Shown piece by piece: positions 26,449 to 64,000 of a stretch of 64,000 nucleotides of DNA (its first letter is position 1; every line of letters begins with the position of its first letter). A program made the position numbers and the translations under genes. This DNA is from Ashinkailepas kermadecensis (taxonomy: Eukaryota; Arthropoda; Thecostraca; Neolepadidae): contig JAOTOM010005185.1 of NCBI GenBank assembly GCA_034440615.1, positions 694,001-758,000 on the forward strand, in the 5' to 3' direction. The notes beneath the pieces were generated by a model. The model saw nothing but the letters and a program-made list of their open reading frames with translations, was not told the origin of the DNA and ran no database searches.

Positions 26449-26620
26449 CCCGGGGGCCGCGGTAGCTCAGTTGGTAGAGCGTCGGACTCTTGATCGCAAG
26501 ATTGTGGGTTCAAATCTCACAGCCAACGGTATTTACCGAGTCCACCCGCGACCAATCGGCGTGAGAGGTTGGCGGCGATATATAACTTAGTGGTTGAACG
26601 CGTTGTAAAAGAATCAAAGG
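26449..26620 (+). mobile_element. tRNA-derived SINE, family 1 variant
   Basis: The head resembles a different tRNA (GGTAGCTCAGTTGGTAGAGC, B box GGTTCAAATCTC) but the tail CCAATCGGCGTGAGAGGTTG is the family-1 tail. Imperfect duplication TTCTAG[C/T]AAAATA at about 26435 and 26621. A head swap on a common tail is visible. Confidence 0.82.
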
Positions 26621-27007
26621 TTCTAGTAAAATACCCAAACCCATGCTGGATTAGCAGTTCACCTGAGTTAAATTCCATCTTTTCCACACCCAGTTAGTCC
26701 ATGTGGTGCTCACCATGTCAGGCAGTACATGAACCAACCAGCATAGACCTATCCTCAAAAGTGCAGTCCAGCTGAAATGTTCTTAAATTGGGAAGCTATT
26801 TTAATAGCATTTTGCTTTGCTGTTGAATTGGTTAATCTATGAATAGTCATACCTTAGGTAATGAGTTAGACTTGTTTCTTTTGAGCTTGTGCTGATATGT
26901 GGCTATGATATTCACATTTTTTGCTGCAGGTTCCATTTGTGACCAACAAGTGCTTGATTGCAAATTGCGTTTTATTGCAGCAGACCATTGGCGTCCTGTG
27001 AACCGAA

Positions 27008-30000
27008 ATGCATCAAAGTCAACATACCAAATTTAATAAACAGTAAGTGCAGCAGTACTCTGCTTTATTTGAGTGTCATGTTGTTATTTGGATGGATGGA
27101 TGGAACCAGGTATTGCATATATTAATGATTGCTTATGTTTAAAATGCATCTATTGCATATGTTAAAAATGCTACCATTGTGCATGTTAAAAATTACTGAA
27201 TAGGATTGTTATCAAACCATTCTTCTTCTTTTTGCATAGAAGTTAGCAGTATGTCACACTCATGATTTTTGGGATATAATTTCGTGACGAGATTTATATT
27301 TAGGTGCAATATAACCCACTTGGATTGATGCACCCTAAAGCCCCAATGATCATCATCAATATCTGCATTCTCCAGACAGAGGAACGTTCTGATCACTGCC
27401 GAAAAAAAGCAGCGTTGTGAACAGCGAGCGCTGCATTTGATCGAACTTCTTCTCGAGCCAGTTATCGACAAAACGTGGTTCGTGCAACAGGTATGGTAAT
27501 TGTGTACACATATATTTGTTATAGTTTGTGGACATTCCATTCCAGTTTAAGGTTTTGGGGAGATATTTCAATGACAAAGACAAAACACGAATAATGTCTG
27601 CTTCTTGTTGAAGATGCACAGTGCTGTGGTGGCTGACGGTTTCACAGCATTCCAGTTGTTTGATTGGAACTTACTAAGTATCATAACTCACACCACATAC
27701 AAACACATGTGTAAACACACACACACACTAAAACACATACATACATACATACATACATACATACATCACACATACATGCATACACACACACACCATGCAC
27801 ATACAAACACATTCATGAACATACACACATACAACCATGCAAATACAAGCACATGCATAAGCACACACACACACAGGTGTAAACAAACCCATTCATAACC
27901 ACCCAGGCATAAATACATACACACAGGTATAAACATACCCATTCATAGCCATACAGGCATAAGCACACACACATCCACAAGCACATACACATATAAGAAC
28001 ACACACAGTAAAAACACACATATACATAAACATACACATAACACACATGAACACACAAACACAAATGCAAGCACAAACATGAATACCAGTGTGAACACAA
28101 GTGGAAATGCAAGTACATGCACAGATACAAACACACGCAACCTACGTGCGTACCTACATGTGTATATAGGTATGTATTTATATATGCATATATGTATGTA
28201 TGCATGCATGCATGTATGCATATTCGTGTGGATTATTGTTGCCCAAAAATGTATTAACATGCTTTTTAGTGGCATTGCAGCCAACAGTGTTACTGTAAGC
28301 TTATTTTTATGCTGGTTTGTGCTGCCAATGACCGGTTGACCAGCTGTTTTAAGGCATTTTTTCTTGATAGATCCAGTTCATAAACCGAGGCCACTATGAG
28401 GACATCACTGAAGAACGCTCTGTGCTTAAGCTTTGTGGCTACCCAATCTGTCCGAACCAGCTCGGCGATACGTCCAAGAGGAAGTACCAGATATCAACGC
28501 TTACCAATCGGGTCTACGACATAGCTGATAGGAAAGTAAGTTGCTGTGCTAGATCTTGGCTGCGTCATCTTTTTTACTTCACGACACATACGCGCATTCA
28601 GAAGGCTACCTTGTGTGTATTAAACATCGGAAGCATGAAGCAGATGGTCGAAAGAATCGCATCGATGAAGATGAGCAGACAACATTGCTGGAAATTAGTC
28701 CCCACATAGGTGTTCTGTAGTGTGGGAGGTATGACCTAATGTACGAACTACTAGTGGGCAGTAATATCACTTGGAACAAGGAGCTTGGCTCATGCTATTT
28801 TTCCGGTCAGTATCAAGGCTGCAGACATCTCCCCCAGGTACCATCGCGAAAATGATACACAGTTGCTTAATGTTCACCGCCAGCATGGGCGTGGCATCAG
28901 TATGGTACATACTAATAATATAGGAATTATCTTACTTCCTCACCTTTCTTCTTACGTTCACGCTATTCTTGCGCTATGGTCATGTCTGCGACTCTCCGTT
29001 GGCGACTATGGGTCAGGCATCACCCAAATTACAATTATTGAGTATCACTAGCAATCTGTAGTTGAGAACATCGAAGTATTGAGCGCACGGCAAGCACACA
29101 CGCTTACTCTGTCTTCTGGGCTTCGAATTGTACTGTGCGTGGTCGTGCAGCCTTGTTAATGGAAGACCCCAGAATTCGCCCTTTGTTTTCAGAAATTCTG
29201 CAGTAATGCCTGTTTCCGTGCTTCTGGACATCTTCAGTTGCAAGTTCCGACAAGCCCGCTGTGGCTGAGGGACGAAGAGCCAGTCGCTAAGTACAATCTT
29301 CTCGGAGAGGAAAACAACCGGTAATGTTGATGACGTGTGCTATGATTTCCCTTTCTCTTAGTTGATTTGTAGAAAGGTACAGAATATTAAATCATTTAAA
29401 GCCTGTGCTTAGTGTACATGTGATGGTGTGTTGAAAGTGCAGTGTCTGTCGTTCAGCAACAAATGGTTTGAGGTGTGTCTCCACCCCTCCCCTGTATTGT
29501 TCTTCCCGCCTTCCGCAATAATCTCCTCTTCACTCCCATCGTTTCCATGTTGTCATGTTCATACCGATGAAATGTTAAACAGCTAACTATAGTGTCGTGT
29601 CGGCTGCTGGTCGGGGCGTGACAGAAGATCTGTCTATCACTGAATCTGTCCGCCGATCGGCGTGGCCCGGCCAATGATCTGGCGTACGTGTCAATGGCCG
29701 GGTGTTCTTCGTTTTTCGGGATGGTGGGCTCCCTCCCCATCCCTGATCTCCGTTCGCCCCCGGTTGTGGCGCAACCGTTGACTCGGTCTGCCTAGGCGTG
29801 GTTGGCGATGCGTCCGCGTCCTAACCTGCGTCCGCCCTCAGGCGTGGCCCGGCCGGTAACTCGGTGCGCCTGGCTGTGGCCCGGCCACCGCAGGATGAGC
29901 CCGTCCATGTGACCACTGACGAGGTCATCACGGACATGGTAGATCAGTTCGACGAGCTCTCTGAGCACATCCATGACCTGGGCCACAAGCCGGAGGAGGT

Positions 30001-32906
30001 CGGCAGGCCCGATGGCAGGCAGCGTTCTGCCGGTGTCGGCGTGACTCGAACGGCTCGATTGCGCAGCATTCAAGATCCAGCTGCGACCTGTGTCGCCTCG
30101 TGCATTCAAGCGCCGCGCTACGGGTCCGAGGGCGACGCGCCATCAAAGCCGGCTGTCAAGACGGTCCAGTTTAGTCTGGAGTCGGAGGCGCCCTCCTCGC
30201 CGGCCGAAGTCGCCGCCAAGTCTCCCGTCGGTCCGAATACTCAATCCTCCCTCCCCGAGGAGGCAGAGGCGACCGCGGTCAGCGTCCCGACCAGATCACT
30301 CAAGAGGCCGGCGAGCCGGACCGAGCGGCCGACGGAGCCGCCGGTGGTGGCGGTGCAGGCGCGTCTGCTGGACTGGATGGCTGTGCAGCGTCCGAACGTG
30401 CCGCCGCCGGAGAGCGCCGCCGGTGGTGACGCGGACCGGCCGGGCTCCGCCAGACACGCTGCTGGGGAGGCAGGCCGGGTCGGTGGAACATCGGGTCAGA
30501 GCGGCGTCACGACTCCAGAGCAGACCGCCATTCCGACACCAGCCGGGGAGCCGCAGCCGGCGCAGCCCCTCTCTGTCGATCCGGCCGCGGCGAGCGTGTT
30601 GTCCTCCAAGGAAGCGGATCTCCGTAATCAGCGAATGCTGGGCTATCTGCACGGCCAGACTCGCTTGCCGGCAACCCCAACCACAAAGGCGCCTCCTGCA
30701 GCGGTCGAAATGTCGCCGGAGACCGAACCGGCGCCGCAGATGCCGCTCATGCCGTCGCGAGACGTAGACAAAGTGCGCCGGCGCATCGTCAACGATAAGC
30801 TCGGCAAGGCGTGAGTAGTGTATTGAGTTGTTCGCGAGGATGCGAGCAGTTCACAGGGAGGTGTGGACTGTGTATGCAGAGGGCTGTTTCTGGTATTTGC
30901 ATCTGGGTTATTACGAATGAGGGCGAATCCCAAGTGTATGTGGTAGAAAAGTCATCGGAGCTTCGCCGCCCTGCCCGACTATCACACTTTTCAAACCATG
31001 CTAATTTTGTTTCATGTTTTATTGTTCGGATTTCTTCACTGCGTTAGGTGTGCTCTTTTGATTTTGACTTTTACCCATTTTATCCAAATATTCCTCATGA
31101 CCTTCGTTCGAAGAAACTGGTTTGCAGCGGCATTTCCCGCGCTCGGGCCATCCTTCCGACACTGCTCGCCATCCGTCCTGGGTGGCAAATGTGTTTCTTT
31201 CCCGGGTTTTCGAGCGCCATTCTTCTCAGTGAAGAATAGCGCCCTTTTCCCTGCCCTTAGTAATGCGATTTGTTGAATGTATCGCATCTGAATCACTAGC
31301 TCTGTATGCATGCATGACACATGCACACAAGACAATGCGCCTATTACTGATATACACGGAGATTCAGTTTCACTGCGCTTTTAACATTTCTCCTCGCTTG
31401 TCTAGCGCCTCTATGGGCGTTATGCTGGCATTAGCGCTCGTACAGCGCCTTACGTCGGTTCTAAAGCGCGGCGCCGGCCAGCGCGCGGTCACCAGCCGTG
31501 CCGGACGTGTTGCAGCGTGACCCGCCTGCTGCCGCCGCTCGGTCTGGTCTGGAGTGACGTGGCGCTGCCGCTGCGGACGCTGATCGCCAGCTTCCGGCTG
31601 ACGGCGCACAACGTCATGATGGTGCCGCACCAGTGGACGATGGCTGCCCTGATCGTCCTCAAATAGTGAGTGCCAGCTCACTCGGCAGGCTGCTGCAGTG
31701 AACCTCGTGTACCTCGTGTGGATGGAGAGGGTTATTGACGAATTGTGAGTGGGAGCCTCGCGGTGGCGTTAGTGTCAATAGACAGGGGCGTGTACAACAT
31801 ATGACCTTGTTGGTGCGCCCCTAAGCCCAATAATCAATCAACGAACCGAAACAAGGTCACCTTGAGATGGCCAGTCTTCTGCCGTTTACTAGGAACGACG
31901 GTGTGCGATCAACAACGGTGTGCGAACAACACGCTCGAAGTGCGAAGTCTGCTTGTGACTGCCGGTGGATGCCCGATTGTAGTATCGCATCAATTGATCA
32001 ATTGAATCAATTGAATCAGTTGTTTCCGCGGTAGTTTATCGAAGGCGGCTGCTTTGTTGGATATCTGATATCCTCTCTGATTAACTTCATATTGTTTTGT
32101 AATGTGATATTTTTCCCTTTTGAACTCTGTACCGCTGCTGTCATAAATTGTCCCAAGACGCCTATTCTGAGGCACACCATGAAGGACTGTGGTACAGTTG
32201 TTTGCCTGCGCAACCCCATGAGGTATATCTGCGCAGGTTGACCTGCACTGCACATTCCTGTGGAATAGGGCGGATCATATATCGAAGTTTGTTTCGTCAT
32301 GGCATGCCTGACCCGCACCGCGATTGACACCTGCCATCGGAAGTGTTCTGTTCTGTTCTGTTCTGCAATGCATGGATTTGGCGTAAGCATCCGACATAGC
32401 CATGAGCCAGTCGTGAGCTCCTTCCGATGCAGAGCTTCCATAATTGCATGCCATTATCTCCCATTTTCACTGTAGCTAGAAACTTCGCGAATATTTACAG
32501 CCACCTGTGCTTGACGAAACGGCTATGGGTCCCAACATAAACTGTATGATGAAAAATGCTACCTGCGACCGAAGTGGCCTGTGCAATTATACCTGCACTG
32601 TCTGTTATGAACGTTGTGCATGGCGATAGTTTCTCACACCACCGTTGTATCGGCAGCTTGATGAACCAGAACCGGGAGCTGGTCAGTATCGCCCGGGACG
32701 CCGACACATTTTTCGAGACGTCACTGCTGCCCTACCAGCTGACGCGACCTCAGCTGGAGCAGGTGGTGGGCAAACTGTGGAGCGCCGCACGTGGTGACGT
32801 TCCGGAGTCTCGACCGACAGACCGCCTCGAGCCCCAGCAGCCGACCGCTGCCGGTCAGGTCGCTCCCGACCGCCAATCTAACGGTACTGATTTTACTATG
32901 AAGTAG
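27008..32906 (+). CDS. RPAP2: RPAP2, RNA polymerase II-associated protein 2 (RTR1-type CTD phosphatase), complete
   Basis: Seven exons: 27008-27042, 27376-27490, 28371-28535, 29193-29320, 29842-30810, 31516-31665 and 32657-32906. The total is 1812 nt, 603 residues plus stop, close to the human protein (about 612). All introns are GT-AG and phases match. Residues 25-45 (RCEQRALHLIELLLEPVI) match the family helix. The RTR1 zinc finger is C72-x4-C77 (LCGYPIC) plus C108-x3-C112 (FCSNAC), followed by the PTSPLWLRDEEP motif. Exon 5 is a long low-complexity Ala/Pro/Glu-rich linker ending in a family motif, VDKVRRRIVNDKLGKA. Exon 6 has the C-terminal FRLTAHNVMMVPHQWT block. Known role: nuclear import/assembly of Pol II and removal of Ser5 phosphate from the CTD. 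The 11-codon first exon is the least certain part; it was chosen because ATG, donor and phase all fit. Confidence 0.92.
27700..28225. repeat. CA/CATA-rich simple-sequence region in RPAP2 intron 2
   Basis: Long run of ACACAC, ACATAC and ATGC/TATG words; open frames in it are low-complexity artefacts. Confidence 0.93.
28371..28535 (+). CDS. RPAP2: RPAP2 exon 3, first half of RTR1 zinc finger
   Basis: It encodes 55 residues including FINRGHYEDITEERSVLKLC and NRVYDIADRK, ending at a GTAAGT donor. It holds two zinc-ligand cysteines (C-x4-C). The acceptor may be six bases later (28377); both choices keep frame. Confidence 0.93.
29842..30810 (+). CDS. RPAP2: RPAP2 exon 5, long variable linker
   Basis: A 969-bp GC-rich open exon of phase 2 to 2. 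The first base completes the Arg codon of exon 4. Its middle is Ala/Pro/Glu/Ser-rich with no domain; the C-terminal 16 residues match the family. Taken alone it looks like an intronless gene starting at GTG 29864, but both ends have good splice sites in the right phase. Confidence 0.85.
31785..31852 (+). mobile_element. SINE 3' end in RPAP2 intron
   Basis: ATGACCTTGTTGGTGCGCCC, then CTAAGCCCAATAATCAATCAAC. Shares ATGACCTTGTTG with the copy at 35573, which extends the tail consensus. The limits are approximate. Confidence 0.6.
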
Positions 32907-34072
32907 GACTTGACGTCTTTGATACTGGTTTCATCAGTAAGTGATACTTTGCGCAACTGTTTGTAACATATATTGAATGTTGCAATGGTTTGCTTAACCT
33001 GTGAGGGAGAGCATATCATGCCAATGGTGTGTTGAACACTGAATATGCGGTCATTCTCAGTGTATGCAACGACGTAGCCCACTCCACCGAAAGGTGTACG
33101 ACGAAATGTACTGCAGTCCGTTGCCTTCCAGCGTTTGCTCATTTTTTACCGCAGTAACGGGTGCACATACGGTGCACGTAATGCCTGAAATCCATGTATT
33201 TCGCGGCGAGACAGCACAACTTTTCAGTGTTTCAGAGGCACCAGCAATCAATACAGAAGTTACTAAGTCTTGCCATTGCTCCCTACACACGACAAAACGG
33301 CTGGGGACTCATAAGAAGTATGCAATGTTGCAACGCCCCGACAGGATCAGTCGATATTTGTGCCTTTATTTATCAGACACCGTTATATCCCCACAGCGCC
33401 TGATTGCGTTGGGAGTTTCCAGGATCACTGGAAACTGGTGCGTTTCACACTAAAACCACGCATATTAGTACTAGCCTATCAGCCGATCGACTCATGTCAG
33501 GGTAGCTATTTGGTAGGTAGACATCCTGCTGGACAACGGATCAAACATGGCGTTCTGACCGGCTGGCCGACAGTTGGCCGGCTGAACTGGAACCGACCGA
33601 CGTCGGACTGAGCGACCCACCACGACAGCTGTACTGCCGTACTGCCCGTCACTACTACTGGCCGGTCCCCGGTTGTACTCGCTGGGTTAGGGCGCACAGC
33701 CTCTTGGGCTCAGGCGTCCACTGTACTCGGGCCACAACAACCGCGCCACAGCTGCAATCGTCAAACCATGGCCGCTACAAGCGCGCCAGGGTCACCACAA
33801 CCACGCCACGGCAATCACAAACGCCTCGCGGCTATCATAATCACACCTCCGTCGTTACGACTGTACCACAGGAGCCAGAAATGCGCTGCAGTCATCACAA
33901 CCGCGCCACAGCCGCCACAACCGCGTCACAGTCGCCACAATCGCACCATGGCTATCGTGTCACAACCGAGCCACGGCCGCCATGACTGCGCCACGACTGT
34001 CGCAACCGCGCCACGGTCAACACAATAGCGCCACGATTGCCGCGATGCGTCGCAGCCGGCCGTCGCCTCCGT
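32907..34072. other. 1.2 kb between tail-to-tail RPAP2 and modular gene
   Basis: Must hold both 3' ends. On the minus strand AATAAA occurs near 33365-33370, a possible polyadenylation signal for the modular gene. No obvious AATAAA was seen for RPAP2. Confidence 0.4.
33721..34045. repeat. Degenerate 20-bp repeat beside the modular-gene stop
   Basis: CACAACCGCGCCACAGCCGC-type units, clearest at 33890-33960. It lies immediately 3' of the TAG at 34073 and would be in the 3' UTR of the transcript. Confidence 0.75.
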
Positions 34073-62197
<28,125 letters not shown>

Positions 62198-62928
62198 CTG
62201 AATTAGAGTTCAACGCACATACGTAGAAACTGAAGGCACTTTTCCCACAATCTTGCTTATCTATCTAATATGAAGCACACATCGCACATTTTGATGCAGT
62301 GTTGCGAATTTCCGAAATCGGTTTTACTTCGTTCTGAAGTTCCTGCACCTCCAAGAAAATCGAACGCAGTACGGTGCATGTCTTTAAAGGCTGGTAAGAG
62401 AACATGGCTGCAGTCAGTCCACAAGTTCCCTGTCGCGATATGGTGTCAGATCTGTGCTTGTACCATGGGAGAACCAAAGGCCACCTACTGCCCTCGCTCG
62501 TCAAGCACTCTTAATAATGTCTTATACTGGTGGAAAGTATTACTGTCTTATACTGGTGCAAAATAGTCACGCATTCAGTTGCTAGCTTCCTCATAACTTG
62601 ACATGTAGTGACTAGCATCCCAATGCGAGGTTCAGTACTCCCCAAACACAGGCGATGCTTTAGGGCGGGCCGACTACTTCGGTCATTATGTCCGCAAGTA
62701 CAAGCACCGAGCTTCGTTCTACCACTGCAACATATGCGCTGTTGAAACCGAACATCCAGAAAACCAGCCAGCCACCGCACACCAGGCCACCGGAGCGCTC
62801 GACCCGGCCGGACACTGACCGGCGCTGCTGAAGCCGAACGGCGGCAGACCGCCGGCCTGTTCAGCTGACCTGGCCGACGCCTCTGAAACGGCACGGCAAC
62901 ATCATCAAACAGGGCACGGTCGGGACAA

Positions 62929-63110
62929 TTGTTTATTGTTTATTGGGTGGTTCACGATGCACTGATGCCCGACAACGGCTAATGGCGCCGCCCACACTGT
63001 TTCGCCGGTGGGCCGCGGGATTGGGAAATGTCGCGAGTGGTGCGAGTGTTGTGCCAGAAACATTTGGTACCCAGAGTTCAACACCTTAACCACTCGGCCA
63101 TCTCCGTCCC
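62929..63110 (-). mobile_element. tRNA-derived SINE, family 3, minus strand
   Basis: On the minus strand the head GATGGCCGAGTGGTTAAGG is tRNA-Leu/Ser-like. The element ends in AATAAACAATAAACA-type tail. Flanked by a perfect 14-bp duplication CACGGTCGGGACAA at 62915-62928 and 63111-63124. Confidence 0.88.
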
Positions 63111-63124
63111 CACGGTCGGGACAA

Positions 63125-63420
63125 AACTACGGCACCTGCAGAGGTACGATTCGGCACAGAGCGGCAGCACGAACAGACAGGACACGAGTCGGCGCGGAAC
63201 GGCAACAATGTCGGCGCGGAACACGTGTCGACACTCAACGGCAGCGCTTCCACACACGGTGCGGGTCGGCACAGGACGGAACGCTGCCAAACAGGTCACG
63301 CGTCCAGACAGAATGACCGCACGGTCAGGCGGGGCACGGGTCTAGACAGGACAACTCGCTCACATGGGTCACGAGTTCGGACAGAGCAGCAGAACAGGCG
63401 GACACGAGTCATGCCACCAC
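63125..63420. repeat. Degenerate precursor of the 54-bp array
   Basis: Loose repeats of CACGGTNCGG, GGCACAGNACGG and GACACGAGTC-type words lead into the regular array. No gene seen. Confidence 0.5.
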
Positions 63421-63960
63421 GGTCACGGTACAGCACAGCAGCAACACTGGTGGGGCACAACACAGCAGAACGACGGTCACGGTACAGCACAACAGCAACA
63501 CTGGTGGGGCACAACACAGCAGAACGACGGTCACGGTACAGCACAACAGCAACACTGGTGAGTCACAACACAGCAGAACGACGGTCACGGTACAGCACAA
63601 CAGCAACACTGGTGGGGCACAACACAGCAGAACGACGGTCACGGTACAGCACAACAGCAACACTGGTGGGGAACAACACAGCAGAACGACCGTCACGGTA
63701 CAGCACATCAGCAACACTGGTGGGGCACAACACAGCAGAACGACGGTCACAGTACAGCACAACAGCACCACTGGTGGGGAACAACACAGCAGAACGACGG
63801 TCACAGTACAGCACAGCAGCAACACTGGTGGGGCACAACACAGCAGAACGACGGTCACGGTACAGCACAGCAGCAACACTGGTGGGGAACAACACAGCAG
63901 AACGACGGTCACGGTACAGCACAGCAGCAACACTGGTGGGGCACAACACAGCAGAACGAC
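63421..63960. repeat. Satellite array, 54 bp x 10
   Basis: Unit begins GGTCACGGTACAGCACA and ends ACACAGCAGAACGAC; exact 54-bp period (63421, 63475 and so on). Because 54 is divisible by three, open frames run through on both strands; the plus frame repeats an 18-residue TLVGHNTAERRSRYSTTA-like unit. No splice or start context supports coding. Confidence 0.93.
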
Positions 63961-64000
63961 AACACTGTCACATACTGGTGGATACTTGACGTCAGACCTG

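Larger units (their letters stand above)
11674..27007. other. 15.3 kb between divergent CFAP410 and RPAP2, no gene recognised
   Basis: Holds the repeats and mobile elements listed separately. The longest non-repeat frame is 17416-17925 plus (169 codons), with no recognisable domain and no splice or codon-bias support. Both promoters should lie at its two ends, but no clear core-promoter motif could be assigned. Confidence 0.55.
62198..64000. other. Upstream flank of modular gene
   Basis: The missing first exon (start codon and any signal peptide, ending in phase 1) should be here or beyond the right edge. I could not identify it. The region holds one SINE and the 54-bp array. Confidence 0.5.

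Noticed and set aside
26449..26535. tRNA gene call on the GGTAGCTCAGTTGGTAGAGC head
   Set aside because: The 3' half does not close an acceptor stem, and the sequence continues into a SINE tail flanked by a target duplication.
29864..30812. A single-exon 316-codon gene starting at GTG
   Set aside because: It is RPAP2 exon 5: in-phase acceptor at 29841 and donor at 30811, and its C-terminal motif belongs to RPAP2.
63225..63989. 254-codon plus frame with 18-residue repeats
   Set aside because: Explained by an exact 54-bp satellite; listed only as a finding to check.

Overview
This is a eukaryotic nuclear window: spliced genes with GT-AG introns, tRNA-derived SINEs with target-site duplications, LINE and DNA-transposon debris, microsatellites and minisatellites. 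Scattered short AACCT (TTAGG-type) tracts, compact GC-rich exons in AT-rich introns and the transposon mix suggest an arthropod, perhaps a crustacean or chelicerate. The species cannot be named from the sequence alone.

Three protein-coding genes can be reconstructed exon by exon. (1) CFAP410 (C21orf2-type leucine-rich-repeat ciliary protein) lies on the minus strand from 11673 leftwards to at least 997; its C-terminal end is left of the window. (2) RPAP2 (RTR1-type RNA polymerase II CTD phosphatase) lies on the plus strand from 27008 to 32906. It is complete in seven exons, and the exon lengths sum to 604 codons with every splice phase agreeing. (3) An unrecognised modular gene lies on the minus strand from 62197 down to a stop codon at 34073. 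I infer sixteen small exons, most of them symmetrical phase 1-1. They encode a cysteine-rich head, a repeated Lys/Pro/Thr-rich two-exon module and a Trp/Pro/Asp-rich tail. It is the best candidate here for something undescribed. RPAP2 and the modular gene are tail to tail, 1.2 kb apart.

Layout: 1-11.7 kb CFAP410 and its introns; 11.7-27 kb gene-poor DNA with a LINE reverse-transcriptase fragment, a MITE with perfect 8-bp duplications, a TTAA-flanked element, AACCT-bearing repeats and minisatellites; 27-33 kb RPAP2; 34-62 kb the modular gene. One intron of the modular gene (42780-58516) is filled by a 14.9 kb nested transposon: a 7.2 kb hAT-like element inserted in a sister copy of itself, each with a perfect 8-bp target duplication. 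The last 1.8 kb holds a SINE and a 54-bp satellite array.

CFAP410 serves cilium and centrosome function and RPAP2 serves Pol II assembly and CTD dephosphorylation. Nothing in the sequence links the three genes functionally; they are simply neighbours.
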